Positions 1-9,466 of a stretch of 64,000 nucleotides of DNA are shown one piece after another. Positions within the stretch are counted from its first letter, which is position 1, and each line of letters begins with the position of its first letter. Under the pieces are notes generated by a model that was given only the letters and a program-made list of their open reading frames with translations, had not been told where the DNA came from and made no database searches. Both the position numbers and the translations under genes were made by a program. This DNA is from Allomuricauda sp. (GTDB lineage: Bacteria; Bacteroidota; Bacteroidia; Flavobacteriales; Flavobacteriaceae): contig NZ_JACESV010000007.1 in NCBI RefSeq assembly GCF_013911645.1, positions 32,542 to 96,541 on the forward strand, given 5' to 3'.

Positions 1-1169
1 TCTCGTTCAACCCTATGGGCGTAGAATGATGAGGGCGTAGCTCCATAAATGGCATCCGTGGCAACTATCGCCGTATTGAAACCCTTTTTGCTCACCATAT
101 CCACTAAATTTGTCAGTGGTTCAGCCTGTGATCCTGTGCCTATGGCCCGGTTGTTGGTCTTTCTACCTGTAGCCATGGCGGTAGCTCCAGCGGCAGAATC
201 GGTGATTAAATCATCATGTGAAGCTGTTTTCACCAATCCTATGTTTTTTAACCCTGTTACACTTAGTTTACCCCGATTGGCAATCATGGCCGAGCTAATT
301 TGCGCCAATCCATTGCCATCACCTATCATTAAAATAATATTGGTAGGCTTGGTATCGGTATTGTATGCATATTTGGGTCGGTACACCTCAACTGTATCCT
401 TTAATGTGAAGGTGTTTGCGTCCAGTTTATCCAAATACTGTTTGGCCAAGGCCGGTCTGTCCGTATTGATATAATCCACACCCAATTTTGCCAAACGTGC
501 CCAAGCTGTTTTGGTATCCGGTGTGCCCCAAAATTGAAATGGTCTTCCAGATGTTTTGGCTTTGGCTATGGCCTTTTTTGCTTTCTCCAGATCAAGGGCG
601 GTCATTCGTCCGTATCCATTCCATACAGAATAGTTTTTGTAACTGGAACTGATCAATGCAACTTTGCTTAAATCCATGTGTTCCAACTCGTCCAAATTCT
701 GATGGTCGAACCAAATAAAACTTGGGTAATTTTTGTACTCTTCTGGTTTAGGCCGATTGCCAGAAATCACAAATTTGATTTTGTCCGCTTTGATCAAATT
801 TGGGTAAGATCGCAGTATTTCTTCCAATTTTCCCAGTGTGGCATATGCTTCGGACTTGATGTCGATAAGCAATTGAAGTGGCCTGAGTTCCCCTGATCTT
901 TCCAAACTACTGAGCCTGTTCAAATACAGCTTATCAAAGGTTTTTCCCTTGACTATCTCATCTTCGGCATGGGTAACATAGAGGGAGTCATTCCTTAAAA
1001 ACACATCGGCCTCTATGGATGATGCCCCATTGCTGTAGGCATACCAAAATGGCAGTTTTTGGGCATAATCGTTATGGGAGTGGACTTTATAAACGGTCTG
1101 GGCAAAGATTTTTCCCGTAACGAAGAAAATCAATCCAACTATAACTAAAAAGGCTGCTCTCTTTTTCAT
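1..1169 (-). CDS. GDPD-like phosphodiesterase fused to alkaline phosphatase (partial, cut by window start)
   Basis: Reading from the ATG at 1169 gives about 389 codons with no stop before the window edge, so the C-terminus is missing. Residues 1-24 form a signal peptide ending at Ala-Gln. Residues 28-250 look like a PI-PLC/GDPD-superfamily phosphodiesterase: HSHNDY (His30, His32), EAD (Glu53, Asp55), His67 and LLIDIKSEA. From about residue 270 a second domain starts with MIGDGNG and continues with DSAAGATA (nucleophile Ser near 322), the signature of alkaline phosphatases. Its start overlaps the stop of the upstream phosphatase gene (ATGA, 1166-1169), so the two are translationally coupled. 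Inference: the first domain cleaves a phosphodiester and the second strips the released monoester. Domain identities are firm; the natural substrate is unknown. Confidence 0.85.
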   Translation of the reverse strand, partial: MKKRAAFLVIVGLIFFVTGKIFAQTVYKVHSHNDYAQKLPFWYAYSNGASSIEADVFLRNDSLYVTHAEDEIVKGKTFDKLYLNRLSSLERSGELRPLQLLIDIKSEAYATLGKLEEILRSYPNLIKADKIKFVISGNRPKPEEYKNYPSFIWFDHQNLDELEHMDLSKVALISSSYKNYSVWNGYGRMTALDLEKAKKAIAKAKTSGRPFQFWGTPDTKTAWARLAKLGVDYINTDRPALAKQYLDKLDANTFTLKDTVEVYRPKYAYNTDTKPTNIILMIGDGNGLAQISSAMIANRGKLSVTGLKNIGLVKTASHDDLITDSAAGATAMATGRKTNNRAIGTGSQAEPLTNLVDMVSKKGFNTAIVATDAIYGATPSSFYAHRVER

Positions 1170-2296
1170 TTTGCTTGATTTATGGCATTGATCATTTTAT
1201 GGTAAATCTCGTTGTTTTCATAGATGCCCTGGAAATTGTCCGACCCCTTGCCCTTGGCAAAAACAGGGATTAATTCCCCGCTATGCTGATCGGAATTGAA
1301 GTAAACGGTCACTTTTTCGGGCACTTCCCTTTTTTTGCCCGTACTTTTGTCCACTTCATAATGTTTGCCAATACTCACTCCTCCTGTTTCATGGTCTGCC
1401 GTAACCACCAGCAAGGTATTCGGGTTGTTTTCCACATAATCCAACACAACTCCCAAGGTCTTATCAAAATCCAACACTTCGGATATCATCATTTCGGCAT
1501 TTTCTGCATGTCCGCCCCAATCAATGTACGAGCCTTCGACCATCATAAAAAATGGCTCCCCTTTTTGATCAAAATAATCCAAGGCCATGGTAGTTGCTTC
1601 GGATAAATAATTGGCCCGCCCATCAATTTTTGAGGGAATCCCATCATCGGCCAAAACATAGGCATTCCTTTTGTCCTTCGCGGTTTTTGATAGTGCCAAG
1701 GTATCCAAATGATAGTTTTTGTCCTTTAATTCCTCAAAAAGATTTCTTCCATCGTTTCTTTTATTGAAAAACTTTCTTCCTCCGCCCGCAAAAAAATCAA
1801 CTTCAGCCTCAATCAACTGTGAAGCAATCTCATTGTGCATGTCACGGTCGGTTACATGGGCATAAAAGCTCGCAGGCGTTGCATGTGTAATTGTGGTAAG
1901 ACTGATCAAGCCTGTTTGGTATCCATTCCCCTTCAACTGTTCCAAAATGGTTTCTTGCGGAAGCGAATCAACAGATACCCCAATGGCCCTTTTATAGGTT
2001 TTCTGTCCGGTTGAAAAGGCGGTGGCCCCAGCGGCCGAATCGGTGATGGTATAATCCGTTGCCGATGTTTGGTGAAATCCAATTTGCTTGAACCGTGAAA
2101 AATTGGGCAGGCTATCGCCAAAATAATAGGCCGTTGATACTTGTGGAACACCCATCCCGTCGCCTATCATAAAAATAATGCTCAGGGGCTCTTCATTGAT
2201 GGATTCTATAGGTTTTTCTTCTTTTTTTGATGTGGTACAGCCCAAAATCCATAGAACGGCCAAAGATGCAGCAGCTTTTTTAAATGAAATTTTCAT
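1166..2296 (-). CDS. alkaline phosphatase, lipoprotein
   Basis: 376 aa. The N-terminus is a lipoprotein signal with lipobox WILGC (Cys20), so the enzyme is probably anchored at the outer membrane. The PhoA-family signatures are intact: MIGDGMG (metal Asp46), TDSAAGATA (nucleophile Ser87), SYIDWGGH, and TADHETGG near the C-terminus. It should release inorganic phosphate from phosphomonoesters. It follows susD and overlaps the start of the downstream GDPD-phosphatase fusion by 4 bp, so it is part of the sigma-fecR-susC-susD-phosphatase transcription unit. The window thus has two phosphatases in tandem: this single-domain one and the fused one. Confidence 0.93.
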   Translation of the reverse strand: MKISFKKAAASLAVLWILGCTTSKKEEKPIESINEEPLSIIFMIGDGMGVPQVSTAYYFGDSLPNFSRFKQIGFHQTSATDYTITDSAAGATAFSTGQKTYKRAIGVSVDSLPQETILEQLKGNGYQTGLISLTTITHATPASFYAHVTDRDMHNEIASQLIEAEVDFFAGGGRKFFNKRNDGRNLFEELKDKNYHLDTLALSKTAKDKRNAYVLADDGIPSKIDGRANYLSEATTMALDYFDQKGEPFFMMVEGSYIDWGGHAENAEMMISEVLDFDKTLGVVLDYVENNPNTLLVVTADHETGGVSIGKHYEVDKSTGKKREVPEKVTVYFNSDQHSGELIPVFAKGKGSDNFQGIYENNEIYHKMINAINQAK

Positions 2297-2376
2297 GAAT
2301 CTGTTCTTTTTCTTTTATAACATGTAAGCGGCAAGTGGATAAACCAACCTGCCGCTTAGCTAAAAAATACACCCTA

Positions 2377-4122
2377 CTAATAACCTTCATTCTGCTCCAA
2401 ATACCCTGCAACATTGGATGCGCCATCTATGGCGTCTTGTGGAATCGGGAACAATCTGTGATGAACGTTGTCATCTGTTTTTTCGGTCCAAGTATCTTCG
2501 TAACGACCAAACCGGATTTGATCGCTCCTGCGGAAACCTTCCCAGTACAACTCAAATCCTCTTTCACGGAACAAGATATCCAAATCGATAGCGGAAAGTG
2601 GTTCCGGAGTCTGCTCTGGACGTGCCGTTCTGGAGGTTCTAACTGTATTTACATCAGCCAGAGCACCGGCATTATCACCTGTCCGTAATTTAGCTTCTGC
2701 ACGCATCAAATAGATTTCGGCCAAGCGCATCAAAACAAGGTCTACGCTACTGTAATTGTTGCCATTTGGCGAGGTACGGCTAAACTGGTATTTGGATACG
2801 CGGTAACCGTTTTTGTGCAATCTGCCTTCGTTGGAGAAATCCACCTGCAAGGTATGGTTCACATAATCCACATCCTTATCGGGACCATTCCCTTTTCTTT
2901 GGATTACCGGATAAATACGGTAACCTTCGTCGCAGGTGTAAAAAGAGCCGTTTTCGTCTTTGCGCGGCCCCCAAATTACACCTCGGATAATTCCCCTGTT
3001 GATTTCAAAATCTTCAGCGGACATGCAGTAGTAATGATCTTCATCATTTTCCGGTGAAACACCCGTCAAGTCCCTGAGCTCTTCAGGGATAATCTGGTTT
3101 TCCTGATAAAATCTGGCATCGGCCTCCGCCGGGTCAACATCGCCGTAGGCATCTACCCAGGTCTGATAAAAATCCGGGGTAATGGCCGGCCCATCGGTAC
3201 CATCTGCGCTGGGGTGTTCCGGTCTGGGATACCAAGATCCCGCCAACGACCAATAGGCCCATCGGCTGTGCTCCCTGTTCATCACGCCACGTTGATCCAA
3301 AGCAAAGATCAACTCTGGGTTGTCGTGGTTTTCATCATTAAAAAGCTCAAAATACTCTGGGGACAAGGAGTACATTCCGGAGTTGATGATATTGTCGGTG
3401 TACTCAATTACCTTGTTCATATCTTCTGAGGTAAAATCCGGTGTTCCGTAGGGATCGCGGTACACGGCAGCATTTAGGCTCAATCGGGCCAAGAACCCCC
3501 AAACGGTTGCTTGTGTTATTCGTCCCGGGCCTCTACTGGTATTGATCACATCAACAACTGAAAGCAGTTCATTTTCGATGTAATCAATGGCATCTTGCCC
3601 TCGGATCACTTCTGAAAGCTCACCTGAAGTTTCTTTCTTAAAAGCCAATCCCCAACTATCCAAAGTAAGCATGTTCAAGTAGGCCCTTAGGGCAATCATT
3701 TCATATAGCCCCCCCTCTGCCTCTACGTTTCCTTCATCCGCAAGGGGTTGTAAAACATCAATTGCCGTTATTGTCCTGGATATGTTTCGTGTCACTTCGT
3801 TCCAAGAGCTTCCTACCAAACTATTACTTGGAGCAATATTGTGGCGATGTACTTCTAAAAACTTCCCATTATCGTACCAGTCGACCCCACCGCGATAAGG
3901 TAATATGGCCTCATCGGACGGAATTAACTGCAATCCATAGTAATTGGTGTGCCTCCAAGTCCAAGAAATTTGCCCATAAGCCGGAGCAATGGCCCCGCTT
4001 ATGGCTTCTGCCTGTCCACTACCTTCCAGGGATTCGTCGATAACTTCTTCTTCAAGATCGGTACAGCTTACGTTTGAGAGCAAGCCTATTCCAAATAGTG
4101 CGATTATTATTTTATGCTTCAT
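2377..4122 (-). CDS. RagB/SusD family nutrient-binding outer-membrane lipoprotein
   Basis: 581 aa. Lipobox NVSC with Cys20 marks a surface-exposed lipoprotein. The C-terminal half carries the usual SusD-type text, for example LMRLAEIYLMRAEAKLRTG followed by LFRERGFELYWEGFRRSDQIRFG, and the chain ends close after, as in this family. SusD proteins form a lid over the partner SusC channel and bind substrate. The gene lies 20 bp downstream of susC and upstream of two phosphatase genes instead of glycoside hydrolases, so the substrate may be a phosphorylated organic molecule; this is inferred from context only. Confidence 0.95.
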   Translation of the reverse strand: MKHKIIIALFGIGLLSNVSCTDLEEEVIDESLEGSGQAEAISGAIAPAYGQISWTWRHTNYYGLQLIPSDEAILPYRGGVDWYDNGKFLEVHRHNIAPSNSLVGSSWNEVTRNISRTITAIDVLQPLADEGNVEAEGGLYEMIALRAYLNMLTLDSWGLAFKKETSGELSEVIRGQDAIDYIENELLSVVDVINTSRGPGRITQATVWGFLARLSLNAAVYRDPYGTPDFTSEDMNKVIEYTDNIINSGMYSLSPEYFELFNDENHDNPELIFALDQRGVMNREHSRWAYWSLAGSWYPRPEHPSADGTDGPAITPDFYQTWVDAYGDVDPAEADARFYQENQIIPEELRDLTGVSPENDEDHYYCMSAEDFEINRGIIRGVIWGPRKDENGSFYTCDEGYRIYPVIQRKGNGPDKDVDYVNHTLQVDFSNEGRLHKNGYRVSKYQFSRTSPNGNNYSSVDLVLMRLAEIYLMRAEAKLRTGDNAGALADVNTVRTSRTARPEQTPEPLSAIDLDILFRERGFELYWEGFRRSDQIRFGRYEDTWTEKTDDNVHHRLFPIPQDAIDGASNVAGYLEQNEGY

Positions 4123-4142
4123 TTTTGAAGTGTTTTTTTTGA

Positions 4143-7100
4143 TTAGAATGATACGTTTAAGCCAAATACAAGGGTTCTTGTTTTGGGATAATTGAAGTAA
4201 TCAATCCCAAAGGTCTGTATGCCGTCTATAGTCAAGTTTGAATTGATTTCCGGGTCAAAACCGCTGTAATCCGTAATCACAAATAGGTTTTGCCCCGTTA
4301 TGGAAAAGCGAATCGTGTTTACCAATCCATCAAGACCGACCAATTCCGGACTAAGGTTGTAACCCAAAGTGGCATTGTTCAACCTCAAGAAATCACCGTC
4401 CTCCAAATATCTGGTGGATACGGCATTGGAGTTGGTGATATCCTCATTGGGAAATTGCGTGGCAATGGAGGTCGTGTTAAAGTTGGAACTTAAAAGCCCT
4501 TTACTGAACAACGACATTGCGGTGTGGTTGTACACCTTGTTTCCAGAAACCCCGTTAAAGTTCAATCCAAGATCAAAGTTCTTATAGTTGAAGTTCAGAT
4601 AAAATGCATAGATCAAATCCGGCAATGCACTCCCCACTACTCTCCTATCTTCGGACAAAATACTCAGGCCATCATCTCCGATTCCCAAGAACTCCTGCAT
4701 ATAATAAGCTCCTATTGGTTCACCATTAATGTTTCCGTTAATGGTTGCATCGGTCTGACCCGCTCCTTGTGCAGCTCCCGTGGTCAGCACTTCGTAGGGT
4801 GAGTTGGACACTTCGTTTTTGGTATAGGCCAAGTTACCGCCGATGTTATAGGAAAAATCCTTGCTGTAATCGCTGTGGTAATCCAAAGCAAGTTCAAAAC
4901 CGCTGTTCTTAATTTCCATATCGGGAATATTGGTCCAGTATTTATCGGTAGGTTGAACAGGGTCGGCCGGGGTTACTTCCAACAAAATATTCTCAGAAAC
5001 TTTATTGAAATAATCCAACGTACCGGACAAGCGATTGTTGAACAGTCCAAAATCCAAACCAAAATCCAATTGCTCGGATACTTCCCATTGGATGTCGGGA
5101 TTGGCCAAACGGGTAAAAATGGTTCCGTAAGGGTAATCGGCCAAGGTCTTTTCGTCGCCATTGATGGGGTAGGAATCATTATTGTCCCTACTATCGGTGA
5201 AACTTCTTTTTGTAATTTTTGATGGAATTTCTTGATTACCGGTTCTACCCCAACTTGCCCTAAGCTTTAAATTATTGATGGTTGTGTTCGAGCTCAAGAA
5301 TTCTTCGTTCATAATGTTCCAACCAGCGGCAACGGAGGGGAAATATCCATACTTGTTGTTCCCACCAAACTTGGATGACCCGTCCGCCCTCATGGTGGCG
5401 GTAAGCATATACCTGTTATCGAACACATAATTGGCCCTACCAAAGAAAGATTGCAGCTCATTCTTTGTGGCATAAGTATTCATAAAAGTTGGCATATCTT
5501 CAGAACTTATCTGATCCTGATATTTTGGGTCGATACCATTATCGGAAAAACCCTCCATTTCAAAACTCTTTTGGTGGACAAAGGTTTCTTGGTACGTATG
5601 CCCGACCAAAAAGGTAAAATTGTGTTTATCGGTCATCAAATTATACGTCAATGTATTCTCGATAAGACTGTTTTTGTTGGTGGTGTAGATACTGTTCAGT
5701 TCTCCCCTTATGTAATCTTCCAACAAAGAGTAGGGCTTGTACTGTATATCCCTTTGTGTAGATGAGTAATCCACGCCCAAGTTCAACTTATAGGTAAGCC
5801 CATTCACAATTTCCACGGAAGGTGCCAAGTTGGCCAGAATACGATGGTTCACGGCATCATCACTGTATATTTGCTCTCTGGTCAAGGGATTGAGCATATT
5901 ATCCAACAAGGTTGGTTGCCCATCGGTGTACAATGGTAATGTTGGGTTCAGCTGAAGCATGTCTCCCACAATGGCCCTTGAATCTGCGCGAAGGTTCTCG
6001 GTCCTGGTAGCTGTCATATTGAACTCGACCTTTAAACGATCGTTGAAAGCCCTTTGGGTCAAATTCAATCGACCTGAATAACATTTAAGATCATTGCCCC
6101 TAAGAATTCCTTCTTGATCGTTCACCCCCAAGGATGCTCGGTAGGAGAATTTTTCGGATGCGCCGCTCATGGCTAAATTCACATTTTTGGTAAACCCCGT
6201 TCTGCTAAGGGCATCCTGCCAATTGGTATTGGCACCTCCGTCTTCCAAATTACCTCCGGTAACCACAACTTCTTGTCTAAAGCGATCAGCCGAAAAAACA
6301 TCAACTTGGTTAGCCAAGGTTGAAAACCCGGTGGATACGTTCAAATCCATGCTGGTTCTTCCGGCCTTGCCCCTTTTGGTGGTAATTACAATTACTCCAT
6401 TGGCTGCTCTTGCACCATAAATTGCTGCGGCAGAGGCATCCTTAAGCACATCTATACTTTTTATGTCCTGTGGGTTGATGAAGTTCAAGGGGTTGGTCGG
6501 AACACCGGTGCTCGTATTGTCCAAAGCAAAACCATCAATTACATAAAGTGGTGTGGTGCCCGAACGAAGACTCCCTACACCCCTGATGATTACATCCTGT
6601 GCTGCTCCCGGTTCCCCACTAACGTTGGAAATGTTCACGCCCGCTACTTTACCTTGTAAAAGCTGTCCTGGGTTCATCACGATTCCTTTGTTAAAATCTT
6701 CGCTGTCCACGGAAGCGATAGAACCAGTCACATCGGTTTTTCTTTGGGTGCCATACCCAACAACAACCACATCTTCCAACATGGTGGCATCCTGCTCCAA
6801 CTGAATATTGATGGTACTGCGGCCATCTACGGAAACTTCTTGGGGTTTGTACCCCAAATAAGAAATTTGCAGCACGGCATCACTTTCAACATCAATGGAA
6901 AAGTTTCCATCAAAATCGGTAATGGTACCGTTGTTTCTACCTTTTTCCATTACGGAAGCCCCTGCCAAGGGTACTCCACTTTCATCGGTAACTTGGCCCG
7001 TAACGGTAATAAAAACCACTTCCACCACTCTTTTTGGGGCCTTTGGCCTTACATCAATGGAAATGGTGTTGTTTATTCTTCTAAATGTAAGATGGGCATC

Positions 7101-7397
7101 TTTGGCCATCAATTCCAAAACAGACCTCAGCGACACATTTTGGTATGCAATATCGTAGGTGTTCTGTAACCTATCCACTTTGCGGTCGTACACAAATTTA
7201 AAATCCGTTTGGCCTTCAATTTGTCTTAGCACATCTACTACGGTGGCATTGTCCATGGACAGGTCCACCTTAAAACTTTCCAAGTTCTGTCCTCTGACAT
7301 CAGCGGCCAGCACTGGGTTCAGAAGTGCCAAAACAATCAGAAAGCAAAATGTATGGAATGTCAACTTGATTAATTGTTTAATAGTTAGTGAATTCAT
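4143..7397 (-). CDS. SusC/RagA family TonB-dependent receptor with N-terminal STN signalling domain
   Basis: 1084 aa. After a signal peptide (about 1-32) comes an STN (secretin/TonB short N-terminal) domain at 41-115, a carboxypeptidase-regulatory-like beta-sandwich at 132-200, the typical VVVGYGTQRKTDVTGSI segment leading into the plug domain (about 215-330), and a 22-strand-type barrel ending VFGLNVSF. It imports substrate captured by SusD using TonB energy. The STN domain is found in receptors that signal through a FecR-type anti-sigma factor to an ECF sigma factor, and both genes lie directly upstream. A 10-bp-stem hairpin sits in its leader (7450-7488). Confidence 0.96.
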   Translation of the reverse strand: MNSLTIKQLIKLTFHTFCFLIVLALLNPVLAADVRGQNLESFKVDLSMDNATVVDVLRQIEGQTDFKFVYDRKVDRLQNTYDIAYQNVSLRSVLELMAKDAHLTFRRINNTISIDVRPKAPKRVVEVVFITVTGQVTDESGVPLAGASVMEKGRNNGTITDFDGNFSIDVESDAVLQISYLGYKPQEVSVDGRSTINIQLEQDATMLEDVVVVGYGTQRKTDVTGSIASVDSEDFNKGIVMNPGQLLQGKVAGVNISNVSGEPGAAQDVIIRGVGSLRSGTTPLYVIDGFALDNTSTGVPTNPLNFINPQDIKSIDVLKDASAAAIYGARAANGVIVITTKRGKAGRTSMDLNVSTGFSTLANQVDVFSADRFRQEVVVTGGNLEDGGANTNWQDALSRTGFTKNVNLAMSGASEKFSYRASLGVNDQEGILRGNDLKCYSGRLNLTQRAFNDRLKVEFNMTATRTENLRADSRAIVGDMLQLNPTLPLYTDGQPTLLDNMLNPLTREQIYSDDAVNHRILANLAPSVEIVNGLTYKLNLGVDYSSTQRDIQYKPYSLLEDYIRGELNSIYTTNKNSLIENTLTYNLMTDKHNFTFLVGHTYQETFVHQKSFEMEGFSDNGIDPKYQDQISSEDMPTFMNTYATKNELQSFFGRANYVFDNRYMLTATMRADGSSKFGGNNKYGYFPSVAAGWNIMNEEFLSSNTTINNLKLRASWGRTGNQEIPSKITKRSFTDSRDNNDSYPINGDEKTLADYPYGTIFTRLANPDIQWEVSEQLDFGLDFGLFNNRLSGTLDYFNKVSENILLEVTPADPVQPTDKYWTNIPDMEIKNSGFELALDYHSDYSKDFSYNIGGNLAYTKNEVSNSPYEVLTTGAAQGAGQTDATINGNINGEPIGAYYMQEFLGIGDDGLSILSEDRRVVGSALPDLIYAFYLNFNYKNFDLGLNFNGVSGNKVYNHTAMSLFSKGLLSSNFNTTSIATQFPNEDITNSNAVSTRYLEDGDFLRLNNATLGYNLSPELVGLDGLVNTIRFSITGQNLFVITDYSGFDPEINSNLTIDGIQTFGIDYFNYPKTRTLVFGLNVSF

Positions 7398-7449
7398 AAT
7401 TTCACATAATGTTTAAATGGTTATAAGTATTTGTAATTATTGAACTATC

Positions 7450-7494
7450 GACAGCCTGTTTCCGCTCGCCAAAGTGTTACAGGCTGTCTCTTTT
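7450..7494 (+). terminator. hairpin with T-tract upstream of susC, terminator-like on the plus strand
   Basis: GACAGCCTGT (7450-7459) pairs with ACAGGCTGTC (7479-7488), followed on the plus strand by TCTTTTT. The neighbouring genes fecR and susC both run on the minus strand, where the hairpin is not followed by a T-run. It therefore looks like the end of a plus-strand transcript antisense to the 5' end of susC, or alternatively a structured element in the susC leader. Confidence 0.5.
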
Positions 7495-7547
7495 TAATTT
7501 GTTTGCTTTTATGTCATAGTAATGCTGTTTTTTGGTTTGAGTTGGTT

Positions 7548-8501
7548 TTAGTCAGTACATTTTCCTTTTAATTGGATTTTATTTTTATCCAAAAATTGAT
7601 AGCGCAATCCGTTTTTAGCATACACAATGCTTTCCAGAATAGCATCCAATCTTTCGTTATCGTATGTTGCGGTGATATGGCAATTGCCAATGGTATTGTT
7701 ATCAACCACAAAAGTTACTCCGTACCAGCGTTCCAAGGTCTGTAGCACTTTGGACAGTTCTGCGTCATCAAAATGAATGATGCCGTCTTTCCAATGTAGA
7801 AATGAGGCAATATCTATCTTTTCCTTGGAAATGGATTTTGAATTTCTATTGAAAATACCCTGCTCATTGGGCAACAGGAGTAGTTCGCTTTCTTCTGAAG
7901 CTACTTTTACCTTGCCTGTTGCCACTGTTATTGCCACTTGCTGGTTTTCTGGATAGGTATTCACATTAAAAGAAGTACCCAGCACCGTGGTTGCCACCTC
8001 GCCCGATTTTATGATAAAGGGTTTATCCAGGTTTTTAGCAACATCAAAAAAAGCTTCGCCTTCGAGTTCCACTTCCCTTGTATCGCCTTCAAATCGTTGC
8101 GGATATTTTATGGTACTGCCAGCGTTAAGATATACCTCGGTACCATCGGCCAAAACAATGTGTAGCTTTTGTCCCCACTCCGTGGTTTTGGTAATCTTGG
8201 CAATGGGTTCCACCACTTCTGTTTGATGGGTAAAGGTGTAGGCAAAATATCCAAGTCCAATCAACAAGGTTAACGAAGCCGCCACGCTGCTCCATTTTAG
8301 TATTGGCCTTCTTTTGGAATTATTTATATGTTTGGCCAATTTTTGACCTACCCGCTTCTTTTGTTTTGGATTTTTAAAAACGTTTTGATGGTTCTTGAAA
8401 AGCAACTTATGGTCAAACTCCTCCAAGAGTGATTCCTCCTTTTTGGTAATGGTACCATTCAGGTATTTTTTCATCAAAACTTTGATCTCATTTTCAGTCA
8501 T
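7548..8501 (-). CDS. FecR family anti-sigma factor
   Basis: 317 aa. A cytoplasmic N-terminal region (1-68), which contacts the sigma factor in this family, is followed by one transmembrane helix (about 70-90), a periplasmic FecR domain (about 105-210, with WGQKLHIVLADGTEVYLNAGS) and a C-terminal DUF4974-type domain (about 245-312). In this family the periplasmic part senses the STN domain of the cognate SusC receptor. It lies between the ECF sigma gene (121 bp upstream) and susC (150 bp downstream), the standard order of trans-envelope regulation of Bacteroidota uptake loci. Confidence 0.95.
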   Translation of the reverse strand: MTENEIKVLMKKYLNGTITKKEESLLEEFDHKLLFKNHQNVFKNPKQKKRVGQKLAKHINNSKRRPILKWSSVAASLTLLIGLGYFAYTFTHQTEVVEPIAKITKTTEWGQKLHIVLADGTEVYLNAGSTIKYPQRFEGDTREVELEGEAFFDVAKNLDKPFIIKSGEVATTVLGTSFNVNTYPENQQVAITVATGKVKVASEESELLLLPNEQGIFNRNSKSISKEKIDIASFLHWKDGIIHFDDAELSKVLQTLERWYGVTFVVDNNTIGNCHITATYDNERLDAILESIVYAKNGLRYQFLDKNKIQLKGKCTD

Positions 8502-8622
8502 TGTATGTCCGTTTCAACTACAAGTACCAGAAACGTACAGGGACGCACACTCGAAAAATCTGTTTTAATGATTACTTAATAGTACAGGAAACCTCTTAAC
8601 CTTAAGCTAAAAAACCCATCAT

Positions 8623-9192
8623 TTAAAGGAACAATGATTTAACAATGGAAAGGTCTTTGCGAAGCCTTCGAAGTGCAAAGGAAATTTGATTCTCAACCGA
8701 GCGATGGGAAATGTTCAGTCGCTCCGCGATTTCCTTATTACTGATGTTGTGTATCCGGCTCAACCTAAATACTTCCTGACATCTTTGAGGAAGATTGGAC
8801 ATACTTACATCAATACGTTCGGTAAGCTCCATAAGGTCTTCTTCCAACTCCATTTCTGGGGCTATATAAATCGAATTGGCAGCCTCAATCTGTGTTTTGT
8901 TAAACTTGGTATCCCTTAAAGTATTGTAACATTTATACCGAATCGCTTTGAAGAGATATGACTTAATATGGTTTACGTCTACAGTTTCCCTGCGTTGCCA
9001 ATAATCGATCCAGATGTCCTGAACCAAATCCTTGGCCAAGGAATCGTTCATTACCAAAGACGCTGCGTAAACGTACATGGGCTCCCAAAGCATGGAGAAC
9101 AGACTGTTAAATGCATTCCTGTCCGAGGCTTTGACCCGGACAGCAAGTTCTTGCTGTGCTTCATTTGTATGGGGGTGTTTCATCACGGACAA
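8623..9192 (-). CDS. ECF RNA polymerase sigma-70 factor (Bacteroidota SusC/FecR type)
   Basis: 189 aa. Region 2 includes AKDLVQDIWIDYWQRR and IKSYLFKAIRYKCYNTLRD; region 4 includes LPQRCQEVFRLSRIHNISNKEIAERL and the recognition helix near ISHRSVENQIS. It belongs to the sigma group that pairs with FecR anti-sigma factors. Predicted role: direct transcription of the susC-susD-phosphatase genes when the receptor is loaded with substrate. Met4 is an alternative start. Confidence 0.94.
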   Translation of the reverse strand: MSVMKHPHTNEAQQELAVRVKASDRNAFNSLFSMLWEPMYVYAASLVMNDSLAKDLVQDIWIDYWQRRETVDVNHIKSYLFKAIRYKCYNTLRDTKFNKTQIEAANSIYIAPEMELEEDLMELTERIDVSMSNLPQRCQEVFRLSRIHNISNKEIAERLNISHRSVENQISFALRRLRKDLSIVKSLFL

Positions 9193-9321
9193 ATTTCATA
9201 AAAATAAGAGTGGACGGATATTATGATATTGTAAACTTTACGAAAGCTTGTTCTCGTGTTGGTTTTAAAAACCATCGACCATAAAAAGCCATTAAAATCC
9301 TTCCCTTTTGTCCAAAAAAAT

Positions 9322-9329
9322 TATATTTG
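9322..9329 (+). promoter_or_regulatory. -7 promoter box of tRNA-Leu
   Basis: TATATTTG matches the Bacteroidota -7 consensus TAnnTTTG, 19 bases before the mature tRNA 5' end. A TTTG at 9307-9310 is too close (11 bases) to be a well-spaced -33 element, so only the -7 box is claimed. Confidence 0.5.
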
Positions 9330-9348
9330 CACACCTAAAATTCCAAAG

Positions 9349-9432
9349 GCCCACGTGGTGGAATTGGTAGACACGCTACCTTGAGGGGGTAGTGTTCGTA
9401 AGGACGTGCTGGTTCGACTCCAGTCGTGGGCA
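9349..9432 (+). tRNA. tRNA-Leu (anticodon GAG)
   Basis: 84 bases. The acceptor stem pairs GCCCACG (9349-9355) with CGTGGGC (9425-9431), with discriminator A at 9432. The anticodon stem CTACC/GGTAG encloses the loop TTGAGGG, giving anticodon GAG at 9383-9385. A long variable arm (class II tRNA) and the GGTTCGACTCC T-arm fit leucine. CCA is not encoded. A rho-independent terminator follows directly. Confidence 0.97.
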
Positions 9433-9438
9433 CAGAAG

Positions 9439-9466
9439 AAAACCGCAAAATCTTGCGGTTTTTTTG
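9439..9466 (+). terminator. intrinsic terminator after tRNA-Leu
   Basis: The stem AACCGCAA (9441-9448) / TTGCGGTT (9453-9460) with a 4-base loop is followed by TTTTT. It ends the tRNA transcript. Confidence 0.85.
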
